Shown: piece after piece, positions 33,032-41,769 of the stretch | Position numbering within the stretch: the stretch's first letter is position 1 | Layout of the letters: the number at the start of each line of letters is the position of its first letter | Source: Kribbella flavida DSM 17836 | Lineage (GTDB): Bacteria; Actinomycetota; Actinomycetes; Propionibacteriales; Kribbellaceae | Length of the DNA stretch: 64,000 bases | Reading direction: 5' to 3' | Assembly (NCBI RefSeq): GCF_000024345.1 | Contig: NC_013729.1 | Coordinates: forward strand, 5,890,001-5,954,000 | The notes under the pieces: generated by a model | The model's database searches: none | Seen by the model: the letters and a program-made list of their open reading frames with translations, nothing else | What the model was told of the DNA's origin: nothing | Translations under genes and position numbers: made by a program

Positions 33032-33754
33032 TCAGCCGGTGAAGCGGGTGAGTGCGGTGATGACGGCGTGCCAGGCCTCGGCGTCGGGGTCGATCAGCTC
33101 GAAGTGACCGACGCCGTTCAGGCGGTGCAGGCGGGCGGTGGGGTGGGCGGTGAAGTAGGACTCCGAGACCGCGAGCGGGACGCGCTGGTCGTTGGTACCG
33201 TGCACGATCGAGACCGGCGCAATCGGCGCGGGCAGGTGGACCGGGTCGAGGTCGTTGCGGACGCCGGAGCCGATGAAGTCCTGGACGGCGCCGTCGTCGA
33301 GCCGCAACTGGTCGGCGAGCAGCAGATCCGCCACCGGCGCCAGCGCGACGACTCCGCGCAGACCGACGGGGTTGAGCGTCGCGGCCGCCCACAGGGCAAG
33401 CTGACCGCCGGCGGAGTGGCCGGCTAGGACGAAGCCGGCGTGCAGGTCCATCAGCGACGGCAGCCGGTCCAGCGCCGCGCGGACGTCGCTCGTGGTGAGA
33501 TCGGGCTGCCCGGGTTCGCGCCGGTACTCCAGCGACGCGACCGACCAGCCCTCGTCGGCCAGCGCCTCACCGAGCGGGCGGGCATGCGTGCGGTCGTACT
33601 CCGGCCGCCAGAACCCGCCGTGCACGAAGACGACCGCGGGGCGGTAGTCCTTGGCGTGCCAGACGTCGATCACCTGGTCCGCGTGGCCGCCGTACCGGAG
33701 TTGTTCGTCGGGTGCGCGGGCCTCGCGGGACAGCACAGAGCGGTCCTCGGTCAT
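33032..33754 (-). CDS. alpha/beta hydrolase, kynurenine-formamidase-like
   Basis: A 240-residue alpha/beta hydrolase. The oxyanion-hole motif is FVHGGFWRP (HGGxW, characteristic of kynurenine formamidases), the nucleophile elbow AGHSAGG, and the catalytic His is in GVGHFELIDP. Last gene of the kynurenine operon, overlapping ACMSD by 4 bp. Hydrolysis of N-formylkynurenine to kynurenine and formate is therefore the best guess. It is not related to the metal-dependent bacterial KynB. No tryptophan dioxygenase is in the window. Confidence 0.8.
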   Translation of the reverse strand: MTEDRSVLSREARAPDEQLRYGGHADQVIDVWHAKDYRPAVVFVHGGFWRPEYDRTHARPLGEALADEGWSVASLEYRREPGQPDLTTSDVRAALDRLPSLMDLHAGFVLAGHSAGGQLALWAAATLNPVGLRGVVALAPVADLLLADQLRLDDGAVQDFIGSGVRNDLDPVHLPAPIAPVSIVHGTNDQRVPLAVSESYFTAHPTARLHRLNGVGHFELIDPDAEAWHAVITALTRFTG

Positions 33755-34755
33755 CCGGGCCTCCCCAGGTAGCGCAACGCGTTCGCGGACAGTAGCTTGT
33801 GCCTTTGCCCGTCGGACAGGAAGTCGGCTGTGCGCACCACCTTTCCGGCCGGTCGCTCACCCAACGGGTACGGGTAATCACTGCCGACCAGCACCCGGTC
33901 CTCGCCCAGCGTGTCCACCAGCAGGCGCAGCGGGGCTTCGTCGAACACCACGGTATCCACCACGAAGCGGTCCAGATAGTGGCTCGGGGCATGCACCGAC
34001 CTGCCCCGGACGGCATCGCCGCGGCGGTGCCAGGCGTTGTCGAGGCGGCCCAGCCAGAACGCGAAGCTGCCGCCACCGTGCGCGAAGCAGATCCGCAGCG
34101 AGGACGGCAGCCGGTCGAAGGCGCCGCCGAGCGTCATCGCGAGCAGGGACAGGTGGGTCTCGGCCGGCATGCCGGCCAGCCAGCGCGCCATCCAGCGGTC
34201 CAGCCGCGGACCGCCCGGCATGTCCCACGGATGCACGAGCACCGGCGCACCGACCTCCGCACAGTGCGCCAGGAACGCGACGATGCCGGCGTCGTCGAGG
34301 TCCTTGTCGCCGACGTGGTTGCCGATCTCCACCCCGACGTGCCCGGCGGCCAGGCAGCGGTCCAGCTCGGCGCAGGCGGCGTCCGGGTCCTGCAGCGGGA
34401 CCTGGCAGAACGGCACGAACCGCTCGTCACCGGCCAGCGTCTCCAGGGTCAGGTCGTTGAAGATCCGGGCCACCTTGACCGCCTGGTCGGCGGGCCGGTC
34501 GTAGGCGAAGAACACCGGCGTCGGCGAGACCACCTGCAGGTCGATGCCGTCGGCATCCATGTCGGTACGCCGGACCGCCGGGTCCCACGCCGGCGGCCCC
34601 ACCGGCCGGAACTCGGTCTCGCCGACCATGATCATCGCCGCCCGCTCGGAGTCGATCCGCAGCCACGGCCAGTCCGTGCCGCCGCAGGCAGCCGCCAGCT
34701 CCGGCCAGCCCTTGGGCACGAGGTGGGTGTGGACGTCGACCGCGGGCCCGGGCAT
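33751..34755 (-). CDS. 2-amino-3-carboxymuconate-6-semialdehyde decarboxylase (ACMSD)
   Basis: A 334-residue amidohydrolase-superfamily decarboxylase. The metal-binding motif is VDVHTHLVP at the N-terminus; further metal and active-site residues are in LVHPWDMPGG, CFAHGGGSFAF and LVGSDYPYPLG. It removes CO2 from the 3-HAO ring-cleavage product, diverting it from quinolinate toward 2-aminomuconate semialdehyde. It starts in the stop of the dioxygenase gene (TGATG) and ends in a 4-bp overlap with the hydrolase. The length fits the family. Confidence 0.93.
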   Translation of the reverse strand: MPGPAVDVHTHLVPKGWPELAAACGGTDWPWLRIDSERAAMIMVGETEFRPVGPPAWDPAVRRTDMDADGIDLQVVSPTPVFFAYDRPADQAVKVARIFNDLTLETLAGDERFVPFCQVPLQDPDAACAELDRCLAAGHVGVEIGNHVGDKDLDDAGIVAFLAHCAEVGAPVLVHPWDMPGGPRLDRWMARWLAGMPAETHLSLLAMTLGGAFDRLPSSLRICFAHGGGSFAFWLGRLDNAWHRRGDAVRGRSVHAPSHYLDRFVVDTVVFDEAPLRLLVDTLGEDRVLVGSDYPYPLGERPAGKVVRTADFLSDGQRHKLLSANALRYLGRPG

Positions 34756-35273
34756 CAGGCCTTGCCTGGGTGCAGCGTTCCGCACTCGGGGCAGGTCCGG
34801 GCGTCCTCGCTGTCGTAGAAGGCGGCGAACACCGGCGGCAGGTCCGCGACGATGTCGGTGACCTGCAGCTCGACCTCGTGCACGATCGCGTTGCAGTGGC
34901 CGCAGTACCAGCGGAACTTCTCCAGGACGCCGGGCTCGCGGACTCGCTCGATCACCAGGCCGATCGAGTCCGGACCACGCTGCGGGGAGTGCGGCAGGTT
35001 GCGCGGCAGCACCCACATCTCGCCCGCGTTCACCTCGACGGTCGCCGGCCCGTGCTCGGTCATCACATTCACCCGGAGCTCGCCGGAGATCTGGTAGAAG
35101 AACTCCTCGTACGGATCGACGTGGAAGTCGGTGCGCTGGTTCGGCCCGCCGACCACCATCGTGATGAAGTCGTCCCCGGTCGGGAACATCTGCTTGTTGC
35201 CGACCGGTGGCTTCAGCAGGTGCTTGTTCTGCTCGACCCACTGCGGAAAGTTCGTCGACTCCAGGTTGACCAT
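34755..35273 (-). CDS. 3-hydroxyanthranilate 3,4-dioxygenase
   Basis: A 172-residue cupin dioxygenase that opens the 3-hydroxyanthranilate ring with O2 and Fe(II). Metal ligands are in TDFHVDPYEEFFYQ (His, Glu) and LPRNLPHSPQR (His). The bacterial C-terminal rubredoxin-like site is present (WYCGHC and RTCPEC). The ATG at 35273 has AAGGAG 6 nt upstream and overlaps the ridA stop by 1 bp; a GTG codon earlier is less likely. Central step of the kynurenine meta-cleavage route here. Confidence 0.95.
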   Translation of the reverse strand: MVNLESTNFPQWVEQNKHLLKPPVGNKQMFPTGDDFITMVVGGPNQRTDFHVDPYEEFFYQISGELRVNVMTEHGPATVEVNAGEMWVLPRNLPHSPQRGPDSIGLVIERVREPGVLEKFRWYCGHCNAIVHEVELQVTDIVADLPPVFAAFYDSEDARTCPECGTLHPGKA

Positions 35274-35686
35274 CACTCGCTCCTTTGCGGGATCGCTGCT
35301 ACCGCTTGAATCTCGATCAGCAACTGCGGATGCGGCAGCTGGTGCACGGCGACCGTCGTCCGGGCCGGGCCGGTCTCGTCGAAGAACTCGCCGTACACCT
35401 CGTTGTAGCCGCCGAAGTCGTTCATCGACACCAGGTACGTCGTGACGCTGACCAGGTCGGACAGGTCGGCACCGACCGAGGCCAGGATGTCGCGGATGTT
35501 CTCCAGCACGGCGCGGGTCTGCTCCCGAATGTCCAGCGTGACCGTGCCCAACTCGTCGACCGACGCACCCGCGATCGTGTTGTCCGGCCGCCGGCTCGAC
35601 GTCCCGGAGACGAAGCCGAAGCCACCCGCCACCTTCACATGCGGAAACCGCCCGCGCGGTACAGCTGCGCCAGGAACGACGGTCAT
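35273..35686 (-). CDS. RidA-family protein, probable 2-aminomuconate deaminase
   Basis: A 137-residue RidA/YjgF/YER057c/UK114 protein (GGFGFVSGTSSRRPDNTI; VLENIRDILASVGADLSDLV; ending LLIEIQAVAAIP). RidA proteins hydrolyse enamines and imines. Within tryptophan or nitroaromatic meta-pathways a member acts as 2-aminomuconate deaminase, and its position between the semialdehyde dehydrogenase and the dioxygenase supports that. Its ATG and Shine-Dalgarno (GGGAGG) lie inside the right end of dispersed repeat copy A. An in-frame ATG at 35764 within the repeat would add 26 residues. Confidence 0.85.
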   Translation of the reverse strand: MTVVPGAAVPRGRFPHVKVAGGFGFVSGTSSRRPDNTIAGASVDELGTVTLDIREQTRAVLENIRDILASVGADLSDLVSVTTYLVSMNDFGGYNEVYGEFFDETGPARTTVAVHQLPHPQLLIEIQAVAAIPQRSE

Positions 35687-35790
35687 GGGGCCTCCCGGCC
35701 TGGACCTCGGAGCAATGGAGCGAAGCGACTGAGCGACGAGGGAAGGCCGGGAGTCGGGCCCCATGACCACGCCGGCGCCGGAGGCCCGGC
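35682..35790 (-). repeat. dispersed repeat, copy A (start-codon-bearing)
   Basis: Minus orientation: a GC hairpin (35771-35790) followed by an 86-bp unit (35767-35682) with perfect 10-bp ends GTCATGGGGC and GCCCCATGAC. The right end reads GGCCGGGAGGCCCCATGAC and provides the ridA Shine-Dalgarno and ATG. The core (TCGCTTCGCTCC) is shared with copies at 53076 and 59986. It lies in the only sizeable gap (115 bp) of the otherwise overlapping kynurenine operon. Confidence 0.85.
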
Positions 35791-35801
35791 CAAAAGCGCC
35801 G

Positions 35802-37307
35802 TCATGAAAGCTCCACGCAGACGTTGGTCAGGTCGGAGTAGAAGTCGATCGAGTGGGTGCCGCCCTCGCGACCCAGGCCGGACAGCTTCATTCCGCCGAA
35901 GGGCGTGCGCAGGTCGCGCAGGAACCAGGTGTTCACCCAGACCAGGCCCACGTCCAGGGCGGCGCCGGCGCGGTGGGCGCGGCCGACGTCGCGGGTCCAG
36001 ACCGTGCCCGCCAGGCCGTACCGGCTGTCGTTGGCCAGCGCGAACGCCTCCTCCTCGGTGTCGAAGGGCGCGATGTGGCAGATCGGGCCGAACACCTCCT
36101 CGGTGTTGGTCCGGGCATCCGGCGGCAGGCCGGTCACCACCGTCGGTTGCACGTAGCAACCACCGTCGCGGGCGTCGCCGAACTCCGGGACGCCGCCGCC
36201 GGCCAGCACCGTCGCGCCCTCGGTCCGCGCGAGCTCGTAGTACGAGAGCACCTTCTCGCGGTGCTGGTGGGAGATCAGCGGCATGTTCGCGGTCGCCTCG
36301 TCGGAGGGCCAGCCGAAGGTCAGCGCGTCGGCCCGGGCGGCCAGCCGGGCGCAGAACTCGTCGTACACCGGGCGTTCGACGTACAGGCGTTCGGTGCACA
36401 GGCAGACCTGGCCGCCGTTGGTGAAGACCGAGCGGACCGAGCCGTCGACGGCGGCGTCCAGGTCGGCGTCGGCGAAGACCAGGCCGGCGTTCTTGCCGCC
36501 GAGCTCGAAGGAGACCGCCTTGACGCCGTCGGCGGCGGCCTTGGCGATCGCGCTGCCGGTGGCGGACTCGCCGGTGAAGGTGATCGCGTCGACGCCCGGG
36601 TGCGTGGTCAGGAACTCGCCGGCCGAGTCCGGGCCGAAGCCGTGCACGAGGTTGAAGACCCCGTCCGGTACGCCGGCCGCGGCCATCACCTCGGCCAGCA
36701 CGGTCGCCGACGACGGGGTCTCCTCGGACGGTTTGACCACCACGGCGTTGCCGCAGGCAAGCGCCGGGGCGACCTTCCAGGTGAGCAGCAGCAGCGGCAG
36801 GTTCCAGGGCACGATGATCGCGACCACGCCGGCCGGTTTGCGCACGGCGTAGTTCAGCGCGCGGCGGCCGTCGGGCAGCGTGGTCGTGTACGACTCGGTC
36901 GGGGTGGTGGTGGCGAAGTCGGCGAACGCCCGGAAGTTGGCGGCGCCGCGCGGGACGTCGAGGGTCCGGGCCTGGCTGATCGACTTGCCGGTGTCACCCA
37001 CCTCGGCGGCGACCAGGTCGTCGAACCGGCGCTCCAGCTCGTCGGCGACCCGGCGCAGCACGGCGGCCCGTTCCTGCTCGCTCATCCGGCCCCAGGGTCC
37101 GCGCAACGCCGCGCGCGCCGCCGCCACCGCCGCGTCGACGGTCGCGGCGTCGGCCTCGCACACGTCGAAGATCTTCTGCCCGGTCACCGGGCTCGACTTC
37201 GGGAACGTCGTGGCGCTCTGCACGAACGCGCCGCCGACGAAGTTCCGCAGCAGGCCGGCCTCGGCCGGGTCCCCGGTGAGCAGTTCGGGCCGCCACAAGG
37301 TCGTCAT
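35802..37307 (-). CDS. aldehyde dehydrogenase, probable 2-aminomuconate-6-semialdehyde dehydrogenase
   Basis: A 501-residue NAD-dependent aldehyde dehydrogenase of the HMSD/AMSDH class. The nucleotide segment is VVAIIVPWNLPLLLLTWKV, the general base Glu is in FELGGKNAG, and the catalytic Cys in NGGQVCLCTERL. It oxidises the aminomuconate semialdehyde made by ACMSD to 2-aminomuconate. It overlaps kynurenine monooxygenase by 4 bp upstream, and repeat copy A follows its stop. Substrate assignment rests on the operon. Confidence 0.9.
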   Translation of the reverse strand: MTTLWRPELLTGDPAEAGLLRNFVGGAFVQSATTFPKSSPVTGQKIFDVCEADAATVDAAVAAARAALRGPWGRMSEQERAAVLRRVADELERRFDDLVAAEVGDTGKSISQARTLDVPRGAANFRAFADFATTTPTESYTTTLPDGRRALNYAVRKPAGVVAIIVPWNLPLLLLTWKVAPALACGNAVVVKPSEETPSSATVLAEVMAAAGVPDGVFNLVHGFGPDSAGEFLTTHPGVDAITFTGESATGSAIAKAAADGVKAVSFELGGKNAGLVFADADLDAAVDGSVRSVFTNGGQVCLCTERLYVERPVYDEFCARLAARADALTFGWPSDEATANMPLISHQHREKVLSYYELARTEGATVLAGGGVPEFGDARDGGCYVQPTVVTGLPPDARTNTEEVFGPICHIAPFDTEEEAFALANDSRYGLAGTVWTRDVGRAHRAGAALDVGLVWVNTWFLRDLRTPFGGMKLSGLGREGGTHSIDFYSDLTNVCVELS

Positions 37308-38617
37308 CGCCTGCTCCTCAGGACGGTGCGGGTCAGCGTGCCGAGGGCGCCGAGGGCCAGGACGACGGCGCCGGCGAGGGCCTGGTGCTGGCGACGGACC
37401 CGGCGGCGGACCTCGGCGTACGGGGTGGTGGTGAAGGAGACCAGCTCGTAGCGGGAGACGTAGCGGCCGGGCAGGGCACGTTCGACGGCGTGCTCCAGCT
37501 GCTTGCCGAGCCGGAAGACCGGGGAGGCGACCTTGTCGCGCATCTCGACGAAGTTCGCCAGCGCCATCTCGGCGATCGCGTCGGTGTTGTCGCGGCGGCG
37601 CGCCTCGAACAGCGGCAGGGCGCGGGCCCAGCTGCCGCCGGTGTCGTCGAGGCAGCGGTCGAGCTCGACGACGTCCTCGAAGGCGCAGTTGGCGCCCTGC
37701 CCGTAGAACGGCACGATCGCGTGCGCCGCGTCGCCGATCAGCGCCGTCCGGCCGTGCGCCTGCCAGGGCTGCACGTGCACGGTGCCGAGTACGCCGACCG
37801 GGTTGTGCAGGTAGTCGTCCACCAAGCCAGGGGCCAGCGGCAACAGGTCGGGGTAGTGCTCGGCGAAGTACCGCTCGATCTGTGGCGCGGTCGTCAGCGC
37901 GTCGAACGAGCCCGACGGCCAGAACAGCGTGCAGGTGAACGAGCGATCCGGGTTCGGCAGGGCGATCATCATCGACGTCCCGCGCGGCCAGATGTGCAGC
38001 GCCCCCGGGTCCAGCGCGAACTCCCCGCCCGCCGCCGGGATCGACAACTCCTTGTAGCCGTAGTCGAGGAAGTCGGCGTCGTCCGCCAGCGCCCCCTCCC
38101 CCACCAGCTGCCCCCGCACCGCCGACCCGGCACCGTCCGCACCCAGTACGACGTCCGCCTGCGCCTCGACCCGCCCCGACGGCGTCTCGAAGACCAGCTC
38201 CCCGGCCTGCGAGTCGAGCCCGACCAGCCGGTGCTCGAACACGATCTCCACCCCCGGGGCCTTCGCGGCCGCATCCAGCAGCGCGTTGTTCAGCGCGCTC
38301 CGGCTGATCGAGTTGATCGCCCGGTCCTGCGACGCGCTGTACGGCTGGAAGTCCAGCGGCCCTTCGACCGGGTGGATCATCCGGCCCATCATCGGCAGCG
38401 CGTCGGCCATCACCTCCTCGGCCAGCCCGATCCGCCGCAGCGCGTCCAGGCCGCGCTCGGAGATCGCCAGGTTGATCGACCGGCCGCGCTCGGCCGAACC
38501 GGTCCGCGGGTCCGGCCGGCGCTCGTACAGGGTGACCGTCAGGCCGCGCCGGGCCAGGAAGCAGGCCAGCAAACTGCCGGTCAGGCCGGCTCCGACGATC
38601 GCGACACGCTGAGTCAT
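37304..38617 (-). CDS. kmo: kynurenine 3-monooxygenase
   Basis: A 437-residue FAD-dependent aromatic hydroxylase using NADPH and O2 to make 3-hydroxykynurenine. The dinucleotide-binding GxGxxG is VAIVGAGLTGSLLACFLARRG, DG motif VVLGADGAGSAVRG and GD motif ALIGDAAHAIVPFYGQG. The C-terminal region contains a hydrophobic stretch (about 410-430) that may contact the membrane, as in eukaryotic Kmo. It is 10 bp downstream of kynureninase and overlaps the dehydrogenase gene by 4 bp. Confidence 0.93.
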   Translation of the reverse strand: MTQRVAIVGAGLTGSLLACFLARRGLTVTLYERRPDPRTGSAERGRSINLAISERGLDALRRIGLAEEVMADALPMMGRMIHPVEGPLDFQPYSASQDRAINSISRSALNNALLDAAAKAPGVEIVFEHRLVGLDSQAGELVFETPSGRVEAQADVVLGADGAGSAVRGQLVGEGALADDADFLDYGYKELSIPAAGGEFALDPGALHIWPRGTSMMIALPNPDRSFTCTLFWPSGSFDALTTAPQIERYFAEHYPDLLPLAPGLVDDYLHNPVGVLGTVHVQPWQAHGRTALIGDAAHAIVPFYGQGANCAFEDVVELDRCLDDTGGSWARALPLFEARRRDNTDAIAEMALANFVEMRDKVASPVFRLGKQLEHAVERALPGRYVSRYELVSFTTTPYAEVRRRVRRQHQALAGAVVLALGALGTLTRTVLRSRR

Positions 38618-38627
38618 GCGCTCTCCG

Positions 38628-39929
38628 TCATGCCGTCTCGGGAACGGCCTCGGCCAGCGCCTCCACCGCGCGCCGGCAGTCGTGGTACAGCGAGTACAGC
38701 GGCACCGGCGCCAGCCGTACGACGTCGGGCTCCCGCGCGTCGGCGATCACCCCGAACTCGAACCGCAGCCGCTTGGTCAGCTCCCCCGCCCGCAGCCCGC
38801 CGCCGATCCGCACCGACAGCTGGGCCCCGCGCCGGGCCGGATCCGCCGGCGTGATCACCCGCAGCGGCCGGCTCGGCGTGATGCCCGCCAGCAACCGCTC
38901 CAGGTACGCCGTGAGCCGCAGGCTGCGTTCCCGCAGCACGTCCATCCCGATCCGGTCGAACAGCTCCAGCGACGTACGGACCGGGCTCATCGCGAAGATC
39001 GGCGGGTTCGACACCTGCCAGGCCTCGGCCGAGCGCGGCGGCCGGGACAGCGGCGCCATCGCGAACCGGGTCGCCTGCTCCGTGCTCCACCACCCCTCGA
39101 ACCGCGGCCGCCCGGCGCGGTCGTCCGCAGGGTGGTGCCGCTCGTGCACGAACACCCCGGCGAGCGCGCCGGGCCCGGCGTTCAGGTACTTGTACGAGCA
39201 CCAGGCGGCGAAATCCACGTCCCAGGCGTGCAGCCGCAACGGCACGTTGCCGGCCGCGTGCGCCAGGTCCCAGCCGACGACCGCACCGGCGGCGTGTCCC
39301 GCGGCGGTGATCGCCGGAATGTCAAGCAGCTCGCCGGTCAGGTAGTTCACTCCGCCGAGCAGCACCAACGCGACGTCCGGGCCGATCCGGGCGATGACGT
39401 CCTCGGTCCGCAGGCAGTCCTCCCCGTCGCGCGGCCTCACCCGGACGATCGCGTCGTCGGGATCGAACCCGTGCCACGCCGCCTGTGAACGGACCGCGTA
39501 GCTGTCGGACGGGAAGGCCGAGTCCTCGATCAGGATCCGGTACCGGTCGGGAGCCGGGCGGTAGAACGACACCATCAGCAGGTGCAGGTCGACCGTGAGC
39601 GAGTTCATCACCACGGTCTCGGTCGGCAGCGCCCCGACCAGCCGGGCCGCGGGTCCGGTCAGCAGCTCGTGGTACGGCAGCCACGGCCGCCCGGCCTCCA
39701 GGTGCCCCTCGACGCCGAGCTCGGCCCAGGCGTCCAGGTCGGCCAGCAGCTCGGACCGGGTCGCCTTCGGCCGCAACCCCAGCGAGTTGCCCGCGAAGTA
39801 CGCGACGTCGGGATAGTAGCCGTCCGGCCACGGCGGTACGTCGAACAGCTCCCGGTGGCCCGGATCGGCCGCGTCCAGGGCGAACGCCTCGCGCTCGCCC
39901 TCGCTGATCGGCCGGCCGGGCTCGGTCAC
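38628..39929 (-). CDS. kynU: kynureninase
   Basis: A 433-residue PLP enzyme of fold type I that splits 3-hydroxykynurenine or kynurenine into (3-hydroxy)anthranilate and alanine. Landmarks are YFAGNSLGLRPK near the N-terminus, VGWDLAHAAGNVPL (PLP Asp) and the Schiff-base Lys in WCSYKYLNAGPG. The GTG at 39929 overlaps the glgC stop by 4 bp (GTGA), so the operon seems coupled to glgC. No separate promoter is evident, although one could lie inside glgC. Confidence 0.95.
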   Translation of the reverse strand: MTEPGRPISEGEREAFALDAADPGHRELFDVPPWPDGYYPDVAYFAGNSLGLRPKATRSELLADLDAWAELGVEGHLEAGRPWLPYHELLTGPAARLVGALPTETVVMNSLTVDLHLLMVSFYRPAPDRYRILIEDSAFPSDSYAVRSQAAWHGFDPDDAIVRVRPRDGEDCLRTEDVIARIGPDVALVLLGGVNYLTGELLDIPAITAAGHAAGAVVGWDLAHAAGNVPLRLHAWDVDFAAWCSYKYLNAGPGALAGVFVHERHHPADDRAGRPRFEGWWSTEQATRFAMAPLSRPPRSAEAWQVSNPPIFAMSPVRTSLELFDRIGMDVLRERSLRLTAYLERLLAGITPSRPLRVITPADPARRGAQLSVRIGGGLRAGELTKRLRFEFGVIADAREPDVVRLAPVPLYSLYHDCRRAVEALAEAVPETA

Positions 39930-41152
39930 GGCTCGATGACCTGGTCCTTGCCGAGCACCGTGACTCCGCCCTTGGAGACGGTAAAGCCGCGCTCGCGGTC
40001 GAGGTCGGGATCGACGCCGATCTGCAGGCCGTCCGGAACGACGATGTTCTTGTCCAGGATGACGTTCTTCAGCGTCACGTTGGCGCCGATCCGGCAGTTG
40101 TCCATGATCACCGAGCGCTCGATCGACGCGCCCCGGCTGACGATCACGTTCGAGCCGAGCACCGAGTGGTCGACGCAGGCGCCGGACACGATCGAGCCCT
40201 GGCAGACGATCGACTCGCCGACGGTCGCGTCGTCGGTGAACTTCGCGCCCGGCAGCTGCGGGTGTGAGGTGAAGATCGGCCAGTCGGAGTTGTAGAGGTT
40301 GAACACCGGCTGGATCGAGACCAGGTCCATGTGCGCCTCGTGGTACGAGTCCAGCGACCCGACGTCGCGCCAGTACGAGCGGTCCCGGTCCAGCGCGCCC
40401 GGTACGTCGTTGTCCTTGAAGTCGTAGACGCCGGCCTTGCCCTCGGCAACCAGCATCGGCACGATGTCGCCGCCCATGTCGTGCCGCGACGCCGGGTTGG
40501 CGGCGTCCTTGCGCAGCGCCTCCACCAGCACGTCGGCGCTGAACACGTAGTTGCCCATCGAGGCGAACGTCTCGTCCGGGGAGTCCGGCAGCCCGGGCGG
40601 ATCGGCCGGCTTCTCCAGGAACTCGGCGATCCCGTGGCCGTCCTCGGCGGTCTTGATCACGCCGAACTCCGTCGCCTCGGCGCGCGGGACCCGGATCCCG
40701 GCGACGGTGACGCCGTTGCCGCGCTCGATGTGGGCCGCGACCATCTGCGAGGCGTCCATCCGGTACACGTGGTCGGCGCCGAACACCACGATGATGTCGG
40801 GCTTGTGGTCGTTGATCAGGTTCATCGACTGGTAGATGGCGTCCGCGCTGCCCTGGTACCACTGCGGGCCGAGCCGCTGCTGGGCCGGCACGCAGGTGAC
40901 GAAGTTGCCCAGGAACGTCGACATCCGCCACGTCATCGTGACGTGCCGGTCCAGCGAGTGCGACTTGTACTGGGTCAGCACGCACAGGTTGCGGTAGCCG
41001 GCGTTCACCAGGTTGGACAGCACGAAGTCGATCAGGCGGTAACTCCCGCCGAACGGCACGGCCGGTTTGGCCCGGTCCGCCGTCAGCGGCATCAGCCGCT
41101 TGCCCTCGCCACCGGCCAGCACGATTCCGAGCACTCTGGGAGCCTTCGCCAT
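39926..41152 (-). CDS. glgC: glucose-1-phosphate adenylyltransferase
   Basis: A 408-residue ADP-glucose pyrophosphorylase: glucose-1-P plus ATP gives ADP-glucose, the committed step of glycogen or maltose-1-phosphate synthesis. The nucleotide site is VLAGGEGKRLMPLT with Lys/Arg effector region. GSADAIYQSM, EFLEKP and a C-terminal left-handed beta-helix (VSRGASIERSVIMDNCRIG) are all present. glgA/glgM lies about 600 bp away on the opposite strand. It overlaps kynU at its 3' end, an unexpected partner. Confidence 0.97.
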   Translation of the reverse strand: MAKAPRVLGIVLAGGEGKRLMPLTADRAKPAVPFGGSYRLIDFVLSNLVNAGYRNLCVLTQYKSHSLDRHVTMTWRMSTFLGNFVTCVPAQQRLGPQWYQGSADAIYQSMNLINDHKPDIIVVFGADHVYRMDASQMVAAHIERGNGVTVAGIRVPRAEATEFGVIKTAEDGHGIAEFLEKPADPPGLPDSPDETFASMGNYVFSADVLVEALRKDAANPASRHDMGGDIVPMLVAEGKAGVYDFKDNDVPGALDRDRSYWRDVGSLDSYHEAHMDLVSIQPVFNLYNSDWPIFTSHPQLPGAKFTDDATVGESIVCQGSIVSGACVDHSVLGSNVIVSRGASIERSVIMDNCRIGANVTLKNVILDKNIVVPDGLQIGVDPDLDRERGFTVSKGGVTVLGKDQVIEP

Positions 41153-41217
41153 GTCCGCACCTTAGCTGCCGAACTTCCTTCGCATAAGACGGTTGCGAGT
41201 GTCGGCACACTGAGTAC

Positions 41218-41754
41218 ATGCCAACCCTCGTCGAACCCACCACTGCCGTTCACCGTTCGTTCCTCGCGGCCTGGGACGAGCTGGAGCCGGCGGACGAGCG
41301 GTGGATGGGCGCCCACGCCCTCGACGAGGACTGGACCCGGGCCCGGACCGAGGACCCGCAGGAGTTCGCCCGACTGGTCGACGCCATCAAGGCGGAGGCG
41401 GACGAGAACACCCAGCTGCCGGCCGGCCTGGTCCACCAGACCGTGCTCTGGTTCACCGACGGCGACGAGTGGCTTGGCCGCCTGTCCATCCGCCACGAAC
41501 TCACCCCGGCACTGCTCGAGCTCGGCGGTCACATCGGGTACGTCGTCCGGCCGTCCGCCCGGGGCCACGGCTACGGAACCGAGATGCTCACCCAGTCGCT
41601 GCCCTGGGCGGCCCGGCTCGGCATCGACCCCGCGCTGCTCACCTGCGACGCCGACAACCCCGCCTCCCGCAAGGTGATCGAGGCCGCCGGCGGCGAGCTG
41701 GAGGACGAACGCCACGGCAAACTGCGGTTCTGGGTGCCCACGACGCTGAGCTGA
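41218..41754 (+). CDS. GNAT-family N-acetyltransferase
   Basis: A 178-residue RimJ/YjdJ-like acetyltransferase. The core is GGHIGYVVRPSARGHGYGTEMLTQSL (acetyl-CoA loop) and TCDADNPASRKVIEAAGGEL, typical of the family that matches GCN5 relatives with poor substrate definition. It lies between the divergent glgC and the co-directional glgA, 15 bp before the latter, and may be co-transcribed with it. Confidence 0.85.
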   Translation: MPTLVEPTTAVHRSFLAAWDELEPADERWMGAHALDEDWTRARTEDPQEFARLVDAIKAEADENTQLPAGLVHQTVLWFTDGDEWLGRLSIRHELTPALLELGGHIGYVVRPSARGHGYGTEMLTQSLPWAARLGIDPALLTCDADNPASRKVIEAAGGELEDERHGKLRFWVPTTLS

Positions 41755-41769
41755 TCTAGGGTCGGGGGC

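Noticed and set aside
33738..33770. Fourth copy of the start-codon repeat at the ACMSD/formamidase junction (GGGGAGGCCCGGATGACC)
   Set aside because: Similarity is limited to the ribosome-site region, it lacks the left end, core and hairpin, and it encodes the normal C-terminus of ACMSD.
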